Shown here one piece after another: positions 46,401-54,959 of a stretch of DNA of 64,000 bases; position 1 is the first letter of the stretch, and every line of letters starts with the position of its first letter. The notes under the pieces are model-generated. The model did no database searches and was not told the origin of the DNA. It saw nothing but the letters and a program-made list of their open reading frames with translations. Origin of the DNA: Spirometra erinaceieuropaei (lineage: Eukaryota; Platyhelminthes; Cestoda; Diphyllobothriidea; Diphyllobothriidae). The stretch is taken from the NCBI GenBank assembly GCA_902702965.1, contig CACRXP010000094.1, positions 481,623 to 545,622 on the forward strand. The letters are read 5' to 3'. The position numbers were made by a program, and so were the translations under genes.

Positions 46401-46594
46401 CCGGTCGCGTTGTCCTCGTGGCGGACACTGCACTGGAGATGGGCATACGTGACATTAATGGCAAATGGCCCGTTAGCCTGCGCTCTTTGCCTTTTCACCT
46501 GGAGGTTGCCGGCCGGACTGGCCTCTCCCGTTATGTGCCCGAATTTGTGCGTCTGCCGTACACAGTCCTCAATTGGTTCGGCTCCAAGTTCTAG
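31274..46594 (+). CDS. DHRS1: DHRS1-like short-chain dehydrogenase/reductase (whole gene, 4 coding exons)
   Basis: Joining 31274-31489, 39213-39642, 42541-42705 and 46326-46594 gives 359 codons and TAG, with GT-AG introns of phases 0, 1 and 1. It belongs to the classical SDR fold. VTGASRGIG (16-24) binds the dinucleotide; ITGRT (40-44) suggests NADP(H). NNAYA (107-111) replaces the usual NNAG. The tetrad is N141, S200, Y213 and K217, the last in a YGVGK motif split by intron 2. The closing YVPEFVRLPY and FGSKF resemble vertebrate DHRS1, an ER-associated NADPH-dependent carbonyl/steroid reductase of 313 residues. The extra length is mainly a hydrophilic insert at about 165-193. Substrate here is unknown. 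Confidence 0.93.
32530..33213 (-). pseudogene. NLR-2 C-terminal RT region
   Basis: Two frames. 33213-32968 reads FVGPHLEYGIYAWRPWAVND and LERVQRGSTKMVRGQSHFPY. 32902-32531 reads FKFAHVTNLRGHPSKLRAQQ and VVKPWNALPVDVV. Together they match the closing third of NLR-3 and NLR-5 proteins. A frame change lies near 32940. Confidence 0.8.
34001..34012 (+). repeat. 12-bp target-site duplication, left copy (PLE-B2)
   Basis: AAGTGTTCCAGT is repeated exactly at 34229-34240 and flanks the 216-bp PLE-B2 insert. Removing one copy plus the insert restores the host RT reading. Confidence 0.9.
34094..34127 (-). ncRNA. Hammerhead-like motif, left arm of PLE-B2
   Basis: The minus strand has CTGATGA (34127-34121), a hairpin GGATTC-GACTGA-GAATCC and GAAACGTC (34101-34094). 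GTCT before and AGGC after can form stem I. Stem III has no loop (ACGT is self-complementary), which would require pairing between two molecules or arms. Confidence 0.6.
34150..34183 (+). ncRNA. Hammerhead-like motif, right arm of PLE-B2
   Basis: CTGATGA (34150-34156), hairpin GGATTC-GAGTGA-GAATCC, then GAAATGTC (34176-34183) with AGGC following. It is the mirror of the left arm with one change in stem III (ACGT to ATGT). Confidence 0.6.
34229..34240 (+). repeat. 12-bp target-site duplication, right copy (PLE-B2)
   Basis: An exact repeat of 34001-34012. Confidence 0.9.
34871..35169. other. No feature recognised
   Basis: Short stretch between NLR-2 and the PLE-B3 leader, with no motif seen. 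Confidence 0.4.
35210..35293 (+). repeat. (GAA)n microsatellite at the end of a PLE-B copy
   Basis: About 27 GAA units with one interruption near 35225. The tract directly precedes GCGATCGCTGGAACAAG, which is the outer end of PLE-B3 on the minus strand. PLE-B copies end in CATCTTC, so the tract fits expansion of the terminal CTTC. Confidence 0.92.
35463..35945 (-). pseudogene. PLE-B3 GIY-YIG endonuclease
   Basis: The reading from 35945 is LPRQETSGFVYRIQCSCGQS then NYVGET, the GIY and YIG halves of the nuclease. After a shift it continues with EAEILARGNNHVSRELLESW, then QSISKCNDIPPPYSVLRHRL and a variable AIITPASNTGDEMSA tail, ending at 35463. The catalytic Glu/Asn region (LLESW, SISKCN) is present. 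The first half is frameshifted, so it is non-functional. Confidence 0.8.
36020..36280 (+). pseudogene. PLE-B RT thumb fragment
   Basis: The plus frame SWRSIPSTKIVSEAMARSLA then FRIALTHRPLSTARR parallels VWRAIPYVKRVSEAVSRLLL and VGIDHRPQAKIRR of PLE-C (48520-48390, minus). It is the stretch between the RT and the GIY-YIG domain. Confidence 0.65.
36291..38283. other. Intronic sequence without recognised features
   Basis: A degenerate CCCTAA-like run lies at 37303-37335 (CCCTAACCCTCAACC, then CCCTAAACCCTAGACCC). Nothing else was recognised. Confidence 0.4.
38284..38368 (+). repeat. Dispersed repeat G, copy 1
   Basis: GTGCGTGTCCGACTGTGTC, CACTTGCGCCCTCTTCCG and GGTCTTCTAGACTATG recur in inverted orientation at 61397-61485. 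The family is unknown and could be a SINE body. The copy runs into a G-run and the gap. Confidence 0.6.
38387..38557. other. Assembly gap (N-run)
   Basis: 171 N bases follow a run of G (38371-38386). The true length is unknown. Confidence 0.98.
38770..38935 (-). mobile_element. tRNA-derived SINE, copy S1
   Basis: On the minus strand the head reads GACTGCTAACTAACAGGTCA (anticodon-arm region), then a box-B-like TGAGTCCC. The body has TGTTCCACACTTCGACG, GACGGCTAGTAAG and CAATCCCAGTCCCCC. Copies S2 and S3 share head and body. It sits in DHRS1 intron 1. Confidence 0.7.
39213..39642 (+). CDS. DHRS1: DHRS1 coding exon 2
   Basis: Residues 73-215 plus the first base of 216. It opens in phase 0 after CTCTCCTCTCAG and ends GTTG|GTACGT. 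It holds NNAYA, the tetrad N141, S200 and Y213, and the DHRS1-specific GLRNHY block (144-149). A hydrophilic insert (about 165-193, rich in Ser, Asp, Lys) is absent from vertebrate DHRS1 and lies on the loop before the catalytic Ser strand. Confidence 0.93.
39800..39905 (-). repeat. R40 repeat, inverted fragment
   Basis: AGTCCGGTGTCAACGCGAAG and GTGAGACCGGAGGTGGGG read as the reverse complement of the CCCACCTCCGGTCTTACTGA block at 40710-40730 and 41120-41140. Confidence 0.6.
40085..41262 (+). repeat. R40: ~407-bp repeat, locally tandem
   Basis: GATGCGCACCC followed by CCCTACATGGGGGTG (or close) occurs at 40119, 40625 and 41032, the last two 407 bp apart. TAAGCTAATTC at 40809 and 41217, and ACTGAGATTGCTGTC at 40472 and 40903, give the same order. 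The third unit is interrupted at 41262 by PLE-B4 and resumes at 42136 (GACGCTGGAACTGTCGTTG, as at 40864). The family is unknown. Confidence 0.8.
41251..41262 (+). repeat. 12-bp target-site duplication, left copy (PLE-B4)
   Basis: CACGGAGAACAT pairs with GACGGAGGACAT at 42136-42147 (10 of 12 bases). Confidence 0.7.
41346..41379 (-). ncRNA. Hammerhead-like motif, left end of PLE-B4 (degenerate)
   Basis: CTGATGA (41379-41373, minus) is intact. The second strand has changed to GTAAAGTC, so cleavage is unlikely. Confidence 0.45.
42056..42089 (+). ncRNA. Hammerhead-like motif, right end of PLE-B4
   Basis: CTGATGA (42056-42062) and GAAACGTC (42082-42089) are intact, with GTCT before and AGGC after for stem I. 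The stem II region (TGAGTTCGAACAGGAATCC) pairs less well than in PLE-B2. Confidence 0.55.
42136..42147 (+). repeat. 12-bp target-site duplication, right copy (PLE-B4)
   Basis: GACGGAGGACAT, against CACGGAGAACAT at 41251-41262. Confidence 0.7.
42541..42705 (+). CDS. DHRS1: DHRS1 coding exon 3
   Basis: It follows TTTGTTTCTTCAG in phase 1. Its first bases complete Gly216, and AAG gives the catalytic Lys217 (KAAVDRMAVDMAHEL). It continues VLSLWPGFVKTEGVLQAL, the usual SDR P-G segment after the active site that contacts the cofactor, and ends ATGGG|GTAAAT. Confidence 0.92.
44859..45640 (+). repeat. Tandem satellite, 7 diverged units of ~122 bp
   Basis: The anchor GCGATC (last unit GCGGTC) recurs at 44859, 44983, 45105, 45219, 45342, 45464 and 45586, spaced 114-124 bp. 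Each is followed by a CGCAACTGTCC-like block, then TATGC...AGTAAGCCGCA. Units are about 60-75 percent alike by eye, so the array is old. It lies wholly in DHRS1 intron 3. Confidence 0.9.
46134..46190 (+). repeat. Pyrimidine/C-rich tract near the end of intron 3
   Basis: CTTTCACCCCCCATCC, then CACCCCCCCCCCTCCCTCC, about 140 bp before the exon 4 acceptor. Confidence 0.8.
46326..46594 (+). CDS. DHRS1: DHRS1 coding exon 4 (last)
   Basis: The acceptor TCCTTAG|GC completes Gly271. It then reads ESPELTGLVIAHLLAEPKEK, which parallels the TELSGKCVVALATDP region of DHRS1, and RSGRVVLVADTALEMGIRDI. The protein ends YVPEFVRLPYTVLNW, then FGSKF and TAG (46592-46594). No AATAAA lies within 800 bp; one occurs at 47459. 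Confidence 0.92.
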
Positions 46595-47689
46595 CCGTCG
46601 TGGTCCGCACTCTAGACGACGCATAACCTCTCCTGTTACTGCTCTGTACTAGACCGCATGTTGTTACGTCCATGCCTGTGTTCTTTGCTCGGCAAAAGGT
46701 TTGTATTTTTGCTCGTCGAACATTATATCATCCGCCTGCTTAGCATGCCATCGCGATTTCCTCATAGCATTTTAATTTCCGTGTCTTTTATATCTGCCTG
46801 GGAAACGGGATTGGTCAAAGCTTCTGGTTCTCGTCCAGTTACGGCCATTAGGAGTGCAACTGAGACTTAATTCCGCTGCATTTAAATGGGAGGACGGACG
46901 AATGTTGACTTGCCCACATTTATCGGTCGGAGTTTAGTTTATGTCATCATACATAACGGTAATGCTCGGTGCGATCGCTCAACGGGATATACTCCAGCTA
47001 ACTACAGTAACTTGGATTCCAAATTTGGTCCAAGGGCATAACGAATCCTCCTGTTTTTACTGGAGGGATATAGTAACTTGGTTAAGTAGAAGGTGTTGGA
47101 ATGTTAGAACGAGAGTCGAACGATCAGGCAGTAATCGCAGCAACTAAGATCATCGGCAATGTATGCGTGACTCGCTGATTTTACTTGCAAAGCACGCGCA
47201 TCCGATAGGTACCGCGTCACCTGTGCGTCAGCGACTCTTATCTTTTGGATTGGTCTGGCGAACAAAAACCCCTGTTTTAGGGATCAGGATCCACTTTTCT
47301 TCCGTTTTCCCCGGTACTAGACCCACCTAGGCATTAGGATTAACCAATCATGCGTCCCAGACGGCCACACTTCAGGACCGACAAACAAAGGACTATTCCT
47401 CACGTCTGAAATACGAGCAGACCGACGCAGACGTTCATCGAGCTGAGGTAGATAGAGCCAATAAATGTGCATAGTTCGGGTACGCGGACCCCTAACTACT
47501 CCCGCACATGGGGGAATGTTTTTTGTAAGCCTAGAAGTGGGCATTCACTGCGGGGATTCCCATCACAATCTTGCTGACATGCTCGGGCTGTCGACCGGTG
47601 TATAGAAGTGGGGAGGGAGAGTAAGGAGTGAAAATACGCAGATGGGCAAAGTTGAGATATCCGGGTTGCTTAATTGAAGACAAAGACAG
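46595..47689. other. Downstream of DHRS1; no gene recognised
   Basis: It includes the presumed 3' UTR. A CCCCTAACTACTCCCGCACATGGGGG-like stretch near 47488-47515 loosely resembles the R40 core. AATAAA lies at 47459-47464. Confidence 0.4.
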
Positions 47690-47718
47690 GCTCTCCGGAA
47701 GAGGTTTATTAAAGTGCT

Positions 47719-47752
47719 GACGTTTCAAAGAGCTGGTTCGGCTCTTCATTGT
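47719..47752 (-). ncRNA. Hammerhead-like 3' motif of PLE-C1
   Basis: On the minus strand: AATGA (remnant of CTGATGA), hairpin AGAGC-CGAACCA-GCTCT and GAAACGTC then AGCAC. The first core strand is damaged, and the hairpin may extend into the core, so the fold is uncertain. Confidence 0.4.
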
Positions 47753-47930
47753 CAAAGCGTAAAATGCACTTAATCGATCAGAAATTTAAAGTGTCATATT
47801 ATGTTGGCCAGCCTCATGCTGATCGATTTTTGTCTCCTTTCGCTGCCTCGGCCTCTCGGTAGATGAATGACGGGCGTTTTGTCTGTGTGCTTTGTGAGTT
47901 ACCGCTCCGTCGAGGAGAACTGATTGGACT

Positions 47931-48389
47931 TTAGTCGGGCGGTCGGTCTGGCGGTTTTTCTTCTTCCTCATCGAGTAAACTCAGCGTCCGACTCTTTCCG
48001 TGCGGTCTTCTTAAGTTCGATGTGGTTGTTTGGTCCTGAGCTCTACGATTGTGATGACGTAGGACTTTGCAAGCTGCAGGGAGGTTCAGATGCCTGTTGA
48101 TAGAGTGGGCATCGAAGAACCACGCCTCGAGAGTTAGCCATTCAGCTTTTGTGTTGCCTCGGCCTAAGATGGTAGCCCTCTGGAGGTCAAAAGTATGCCC
48201 CGTTTCTCGAACGTGTGTTGCTTGTTGAGAGTTAGGGTCTAACCTCCGAGTGGCCGATTTGTGCTCTTGTAGGCGAGTTTGCAACTTCCGTCCAGTTTCG
48301 CCCACATAGTTGCAGTCGCCCTCATTGCAGTTTATTTTGTAGATGACTGCTGAGGTTTCAGCGAGTGGCAATGAATCCTTAGGCTGCAT
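47931..48389 (-). pseudogene. PLE-C GIY-YIG endonuclease
   Basis: An open 152-codon frame: AVIYKINCNEGDCNYVGETG (GIY and YIG halves), RKLQTRLQEHKSATRR (conserved Arg and His), a GHTFDLQRATILGRGN segment, then LEAWFFDAHSINRHLNLP with the expected Glu and Asn. An acidic tail (EEEEKPPDRPPD) follows. Domain length and order are normal for a PLE C-terminus. The frame is intact but detached from the RT frame. Confidence 0.88.
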
Positions 48390-48964
48390 CAGCGACGTCG
48401 AATTTTTGCCTGTGGCCGGTGGTCTATGCCTACTCTGGTGGGAAGTAACAGTCGCGAGACCGCTTCAGAGACCCGTTTAACGTAAGGAATGGCCCTCCAG
48501 ACTTCGGGTTGCTGCCCATTTGGCCGTTTTCTGTGCGCCCAACGTCTGCTTCTCTCGATGAAATGCCTGGGATAACCATTGGCTGTAAATAGGTTCACAA
48601 CGTACAATCGTTCGGCCCTTTTATCTTCTGGTGTGCTGCAGTGTGTTTCGTTTCTTTGGCATTGAGTGCGGACACAACTACGTTTGTGAGACAGAGGATG
48701 GTTGCTGTTGAAGTGTAGGATCTGTCTCGTGTCGGTGGATTTTCAGAATACTGTAGTTTGCAGCTGTCTAGTGGTACACCGGCGCACAAGTACGTCAAGG
48801 AAAGGCAGCTGGTTGTTGGTTTCTGTTTCCATCGTAAATTGGATATCCGGGTCAACCGAGTTCAGTAGTTTCTTCAGGTGTTCAATGTCAGTTGTTTTGA
48901 CAACAACGAAGGTATCATCGACATAGCGGGCCCAGAACTTTGGTTGATACTTGGTGAACACCAA
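48390..48964 (-). pseudogene. PLE-C reverse transcriptase, 3' half
   Basis: The frame 48964-48743 has YQPKFWARYVDDTFVVVK, motif C with an intact YVDD, and NNQLPFLDVLVRRCTTRQLQ. The frame 48607-48389 has LFTANGYPRHFIERSRRW and VWRAIPYVKRVSEAVSRLLL (thumb). Motifs A and B are absent, so the copy is 5'-truncated. At least one frameshift lies near 48740. Confidence 0.85.
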
Positions 48965-49099
48965 ATGTTCTACCCGTTGAAGAACTACTTAATGATCCAA
49001 AATACTGACAACAAAAGTACAAGCCCAAAGCAGGGAAACGCGTGCTTCGTCAATGTTCTGCCAGTGCATCACACTACTGTGAGTTTTTCCGCTCATGCG

Positions 49100-49690
49100 G
49101 TGAACCCCCATCTGCTGGGAATGTTTCTGGAGCAGTAGCCAATTCAGTTTGCTGTACGGACGTTTCGGTCTCCCACTCAACCACATCATCCGAGACAGTC
49201 GTGATACGGGTAAAAGAAGCACACGGGGGAACAACATCTATAATATATAGTTGACATGAGACCGCATACATATTATTTGTAGCACCCGCGTTCATCACTT
49301 GGGGTCGTAGTTGATACGATGATTGCTTGTTAGTTCGCATCCGAGTTGTTAATCACTACGATTTCATCACCGTTGGTGATTTTCGGCACGATGAACACCC
49401 GCGCCCACCCCTGATTCGCCCGGAGAAGTCCACAACTCAAAATATGGTGTCGGAGGTGATTGCGCTTGTTGCTCGACTGCGGGCCGGAGGACATTGACTG
49501 ATGCAACCCGCGCCCCATGCGAAAATTCCGGCCTCGTCAGCTTTCAAGGTGTGGCCGAGCTCATTCGAATTCGCCCCGACCCGTGACAAAGCGCTCTTCC
49601 TCCTCACCGCTGTTGCATTCACACTCATCTGTTTTCGGAGTATTCCTCCTATTTCTCCGACATAATTACTTTGTCAGCGACTGAAACAGA
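49100..49690 (-). mobile_element. Penelope-like element PLE-B fragment (B5)
   Basis: Read on the minus strand from 49690, decayed GIY-YIG and tail sequence matches the order of PLE-B3 and B4 (TTTGTC-CGACATAATTACTTTGTC, AAAATTCCGGCCTCGTCAG, the tail near 49360) and ends in a hammerhead-like core at 49159-49192. Confidence 0.65.
49159..49192 (-). ncRNA. Hammerhead-like motif of PLE-B5 (degenerate)
   Basis: On the minus strand: CGGATGA (one change from CTGATGA), GTGGTTGAGTGGGAGACC and an intact GAAACGTC. Confidence 0.45.
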
Positions 49691-52600
49691 TGCGAAAAAC
49701 AGCTTCAGACGTTTGCTGGCGTGGCAGTGGGCCTTTCGGTCTCATGACGTGTCTCCCAATAGTTGCTTTTCGTCTGTGTGCAACTTCAAATTTAAATTAT
49801 GTGAGAAGGCAGCTGACGGCTTACAAGAGTACATCACGCACGGGAGAGCTCTCAAAAATACCTAACCAGTTGGATTGGGTTTCTTATCTTGTTTGCGCAT
49901 ACGTTGGTTGACGAAGTTGCGCTATAAGGACTTACCGAAGACATTAAAATCTAGCAACCTTGTCTTTCTATGCATTTTAAAGAGTCTTAAGCTACCGGTA
50001 TAGCGTTTTTGGCTGATAATTGAGGAATTCCAAAACGACGGACAAAAGGACTTCTTGTTCTAGAGATTGCATCATCTTTCTCTGAACCGCTTCCTGGGAC
50101 TCCCCGATTCATTTCTATCAGCTGTCTGAGCTGTGCCCGCCTACAGTTTATCACAAAAGGAACAGAGTTGTTTGGCTAAAACCAAGTTTCAGACAGTTCC
50201 AAGATCGAATTGACAGGGAGCAGAATGACGGACAGAAAGGTGTGAATGAGCGGTCACACCGGCGACCACGCGAGTGAACTGTCACAAAATTTACTCAGGC
50301 TGAATCATGAACGGATACGTGCTCGGCTCTCTTGTAAGGCCATATGCAAGAATTAACAAGGTGCCCGACCAGTTCCCGTATCTGATTATTTAGGTTTGTA
50401 AAATGGATGAGGCAACCATATCAAGTCTACGCCCACCTCCTATCAAAGTCCGCCTGATGACTTAACCTCTGTGTTTGAAGTGATGTAATGTAGGAATGCT
50501 ATCCTTCAGTACATATTTCATTTGGGGAAGGGATGGTTTTTCTAGCTTAAATACTCATAGTCTGCACTTGACATTCCCGCTCTAGTCGAGTTCTCTCCTG
50601 CGAACAAACCGCCCTTGAAACCAACCTGCTTCGGTGCACTCTTTGACGTCTGGACATATTCGTCTTCTACGGTTAATTCTCTAGTCGAACGATCAAAAAG
50701 TACTTAACCATGACCATGGCTTTTGATATGCAGATTTGATTTTGAGACATTCCCTTTGCTCTGCAGTCGTTCTTTGGAGACACAACGAGCTCGGACATTG
50801 ACGGGACAAGGCGTCTGCACCCATGCCCAATTTAGATTGACAAAATTTGAGTCCTCGGCTAGACTGACGGTCCTCAACTAAGCTTGTAGCGGTTAAGCGA
50901 TGATGGTGTATGCTCAGTGCTCCAAAACATCAGGCCATATCCCATGTTGGAAGAAGCGGGACGCTAGTTTAAAAGGACAATGATTTATTTGTTCTGTACA
51001 GAATAATGAAGGGAAAGTGACAACCGGACAAGGATGCGTCTGGCGCCGCGGAGGCGGCGTCCGCGAGAGCGAAGAGCCGTGTGTCGCCGAAGGTCGCCGC
51101 TGCAAAAGTGTCGTGACAAATTGTTTACGCTAGTGTTCTGGGCTGTTTTCGCCTGTCTTACCAATCAGCGATAGTAGGTGCGTTAATTGGCTCCAAGCCC
51201 ACGCGAAGGTAGTGAGAAGCCTCGCATAGTGCAGGCAGAGTGTCGACCAGATGCGTGGTGCAGACAGTGATTTGCAACGAGACAAATCGAAGCCGGGAAG
51301 ACGTGCGTGCCATAGCAGGCTGTTTCTAGGACGTAGGTGCAGGCACTAGCGAGAGGCGCGAAGTAGCCATTATGGTTGTCCACTACAAGCTCTACGATAA
51401 TCCAGACACATATTCGCATTTCAAGTGGTTTTCGCCAAGACTTGAAATATGGTGTCGAACCAGCCACCCATTCTCTGAAATGCCGCATCTTAAATTAACG
51501 TACACGGCTGGAATGCCTCAATGGCATGTAACAATTGGAAATTACACTACCCCTATTAATTACATACTAGCGAATATTCACGCCTTTGCAGCCGAGCAAA
51601 GATACGGATTTACATATAGTTGCAGTGATCGCAGTGACCACGGTGTTAGTGCCCAGAATATCTTCTGGAGCCATATGCCCTTATTATCTACTGCTATTTT
51701 AGGCTGGTGCTTGCGGAATTTAGGATTTCCTACTTTATAAACAAGACTGCAAGTTGCTGCATGATTCAATGCACTCACTCGTGTTTGCCCGAGCGGCGTT
51801 TTTGGCATTTATGTGGCCTACAAAGATGCACTTTCGCATCGAAAACTTCAGAAATAACAACACGCTGCGCTGCGCAAAAGCTAGCCAATTTCATCGATCC
51901 GACAGGACACGGCCCTAACTCGAAAGAAATTCCAGAATCCTCTCCTGCGCGTACTGTCGACGAAGGTTTTAGGGTTAGTATAAAATCATGTGCACTTGTC
52001 GCGTTCATAAACAGAAGGCTAGTTTGACATGAGCTATCCTCCCTCGCATAGAATGCGGAAGAATGACAGCCGGCCGGAAATGCAATTTCCTGCGCCTATC
52101 TCAAGCATCCTAAACCTGTATCGGTTAGGTTGTGCGGTTGGTCCCTGAACAGCGTGATATCTGCGGATGAATTGATTGGTCTGGGCGATCGTGGGGCGGG
52201 CGATGTGAGTGGGTAATAGCCGGAGCGTGTGGAATGCAAATGCGTCTGTTGCCCAGACCGGATGAATGCGTTTTTGTAATGTAAACATGAGGTGACAATT
52301 ATTCAGTGAAAAGAACCAAAACAAGTGACTCCTTCACAGCTCTATTTCAACGTGCTTTGTTTGACCAAAGACTGCAAACGAGCAGAAGAATGTCGTCAAA
52401 CATGAAAGACAGTCCTAAGTAAGGATAAACATCATGAAATTGAGCCCACTCAGTAAGTAATCCCTTTACTGAGTAAGGCAGTACGTGACCCATCTCATGA
52501 AAACTGGTGACAGAATCTGATGTGAGAATAAGGGAGGGTTTAAACGTTGCACATTTTGCTTTCCCGCTCAGTTACCTAAAGGAAATGTCCTCATCATGTG

Positions 52601-53959
52601 CAGAAATTTTGTCCACGCAATTTTTTCAAACACAACGCTCATAGATTTGATGGAAAATGGACATCGCAGTATACTCGGGCATTTTCATACGCTAATGCCT
52701 TTTATGGACTTCGGTTGTCCATCCGAGCGAGTTTTTCCTTGGAAGGAGAGTAATTTACTCCATGGAGTTTTAATAAACAATGGTTGCTGAAATTGAAATC
52801 AATTTTTGTCTGATGGTAACCGTGGTAGTCAAATTCCTAAAACAAAGGTTATTTTAAGAGAACCAGATGTTTTGTCGACTAATAGAATTCAGATTAGCAG
52901 ATCTGTGCGATTTTGTGCCCTAAAGTTCGGTTAAACTGTTTTGCCGTTTGGAAAAGTCTACCTGTTACCAAAGAAACGACCACTACCGAACTGTCATTTT
53001 CAGGCTTGAACACATTAAAAACTACATTTTGTGCAGTTTAGCTTCTGCAAATACCTAATTCAGAAATGGAACGAACAAAACGTTAACGTCTTCACAAAAT
53101 ATAAAATTATATATGGCCACTCTGCCGTGCAATCACAATTGTATAACGGAGTTTGAGGTTAGGCAAAAACAATTGAAATGGCCGAAATGTAAAGACAAAG
53201 GCGTGTTCTTTCGTTTGAGGTCGAAAACCTCAGTATGTTTCAGCAAAGGTAAAGAGTCGACCAAAAGTGTCAATTTGTTTCTTGGCCTCACTCTGTAAAA
53301 AATTAAAGTACTCAGACATCCGTCGATGGAATGCCGTATCAAAGCACTCCTTATAGAGGTAATTTATTAGAGAGTTTTCTGATTGATCTAAGGCAAATTC
53401 ACTGTTGACTTTCGTTGTGGGCGTCAGTTTTGTCCGACGATGAGGATTTCTGTTTGCGTGAGTCTTCAAATGTGACCCAAATGACGTTCTTAATGAAAAT
53501 GAAATCCTTAACGTTCGCCCCCTCGGAAAATGACTCAAAGAAGTACCTTATTTTAAATTTCTCAACAGACACATAATACATAATCTGTCCTTACTGGCGA
53601 TCGGATAAAAGCACTGAAAATCGTGAACTGTTTATCGATACTTCAAGACCGACCTGAAACTTAACGAAATCCTGAACGAACGAAAAGTGCAAATTAATTT
53701 AACGGTCAGTGGACGTTTTGTTCACCATCGTCTCCTGCTTCGTACTAAAACCGTCCGCAGGTACGAAATATGTTTATGCTGTTCGCTGTCGGTTGGATAG
53801 GACGTTTCCGTGGTAACCACTGGACGATGTACGTGAAGTCGATCATTGCTCGGACTATCGTAGTAGCAACTTAACGAGTGTGTACGATGGGCCTCGTCTC
53901 GACATCAAGCGAATCGATCAGCCGTCGGTGCACACGAGAATTAGGCTTAAATTCGATTG
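49691..53959. other. No gene confidently recognised
   Basis: A GC-rich island (about 51030-51110, GCCGCGGAGGCGGCG-like) precedes an open frame at 51372-51740. A 102-codon minus frame at 53538-53230 is also open. No family motif was found in either. Confidence 0.4.
51372..51740 (+). CDS. Unrecognised 122-codon open frame
   Basis: It begins MVVHYKLYDNPDTYSHFKWF and ends in LGWCLRNLGFPTL before a stop. It is aromatic-rich, with no signal peptide or known motif. It follows a GC-rich stretch, which could mark a promoter region. There is no support beyond openness, and it may be chance or an exon of an unknown gene. Confidence 0.15.
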   Translation: MVVHYKLYDNPDTYSHFKWFSPRLEIWCRTSHPFSEMPHLKLTYTAGMPQWHVTIGNYTTPINYILANIHAFAAEQRYGFTYSCSDRSDHGVSAQNIFWSHMPLLSTAILGWCLRNLGFPTL

Positions 53960-54125
53960 CGAAAAATGACAACGGAGACTGGAATTGTCATTTCTGGCTA
54001 GTCAGCCGTCGTCAGTCAGTCATACCCAACCACGGGGTGCGCCACCACCGAGGACTGAACCCGTGACCTGCTGGTTAGAAGTTCATCACTCATAAACACT
54101 GGACCACGGGCTCGTCGTCCTATCG
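53960..54125 (-). mobile_element. tRNA-derived SINE, copy S2
   Basis: Minus strand: GAGCCCGTGGTCCAGTGTTT (box A region), GAACTTCTAACCAGCAGGTC, ACGGGTTCAGTCCTCGG (box B), then the body with GACGGCTGACTAGCCAGAAA and CAATTCCAGTCTCCGTTGTC. The head resembles tRNA-Arg(UCU), and this is the clearest copy. Confidence 0.8.
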
Positions 54126-54234
54126 GTTGCGGTCGAGAATGTCAACATTGAAATTTCTGGGCGCCCCTATCAGTAACTGTTTTTTATGCTGTTTTCGTGA
54201 AATTTAACCAGCTCCTTCGTTATTACATCGGTTT

Positions 54235-54560
54235 TAGCTGCTAACTACACACGGATTTAGAAGAGGAGTAAGAAGAAAAAGATGCGACCATTGTAACAAG
54301 AAGGTTTTTGGTCTGACGTTTCGGCGTCTCACTCGAACCCATCATCAGAGGCGGTGGCGAATAAAGTAAGTAGAGGCACAGAAGGTGCAGTATTTATAGC
54401 ATGTAGCTGCCGTGGGACCACATGCTTATTATGATTAACAACTCCCGTGATCACCGCTGGGATCGTACTTAAGGCAATGATAGCTCGCCAGTCCGCGTCC
54501 GAGTCATAAATTGCCTCAATTTCATCATCCGTGTTGATTGTTCACGTGACGTCACACACG
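54235..54560 (-). mobile_element. PLE-B fragment, left half of an inverted pair (B6)
   Basis: A minus-oriented 3' end with core 54315-54348 and tail sequence (TGCAGTATTTATAGCA, TCACCGCTGGGATCGTA) matching PLE-B1. An AAG-rich leader (54262-54285) precedes it. It faces PLE-B7. Confidence 0.75.
54315..54348 (-). ncRNA. Hammerhead-like motif of PLE-B6
   Basis: CTGATGA (54348-54342) and GAAACGTC (54322-54315) are both intact on the minus strand. The intervening GGGTTCGAGTGAGACGCC pairs only partly. Confidence 0.5.
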
Positions 54561-54959
54561 AATTTATCCGCTTGTGCTGTTTACGTTGTTCGGAAATATT
54601 CGGGGATTGCGCACAGCACCCGGTAACTGGGTGCAAATTAAAACTCGGCTAAATATGCTGATTAATCACTTTCGCCTTTTTGGAAGCGAAAATTTGTTTC
54701 CTCCCCCTTAGGTAGCCAATAACAGCTGATTGCAGTTGTTGCTCTTGCAATCACGCGATTACGTCTTTCTCCCGATAACATAGTACATTTCTTAAATTCA
54801 TCATGGCAAACTGCAAACTACTGCTGCTCTTCCCCGTATCAGTGGCCAAATCTGAACCACATTTTTGTTGTCTGATGTTATGGTTCGGTTTAATGGAAAC
54901 CTTAATCTTCCCTTCTCCCAATGCTGTCTATACGATGTTGGCCGCAATCACACAGGCGT

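Larger units (their letters stand above)
47690..48964 (-). mobile_element. Penelope-like element PLE-C (copy C1)
   Basis: On the minus strand: an RT motif C to thumb (48964-48390), then GIY-YIG (48389-47931), a 3' region, and a hairpin with GAAACGTC at 47719-47752. It is truncated on the 5' side near 48964, where PLE-B5 sequence begins not far upstream. Copy C2 is at 60500-61205. Confidence 0.85.

Noticed and set aside
47931..48389. Free-standing homing endonuclease (GIY-YIG)
   Set aside because: It follows PLE RT sequence and has the PLE-type tail; a second copy has the same context.
48390..48964. Retroviral or LTR-type reverse transcriptase because of YVDD
   Set aside because: The C-terminal GIY-YIG domain and the LPFLDV and thumb wording place it in Penelope-like elements; no LTR, protease or integrase is present.
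51030..51110. Possible primer-binding site (TGGCGCC) of an LTR element in the GC-rich island
   Set aside because: No flanking LTRs or gag/pol sequence were found.
53230..53538. 102-codon minus frame
   Set aside because: No recognisable domain, splice context or repeat relationship.
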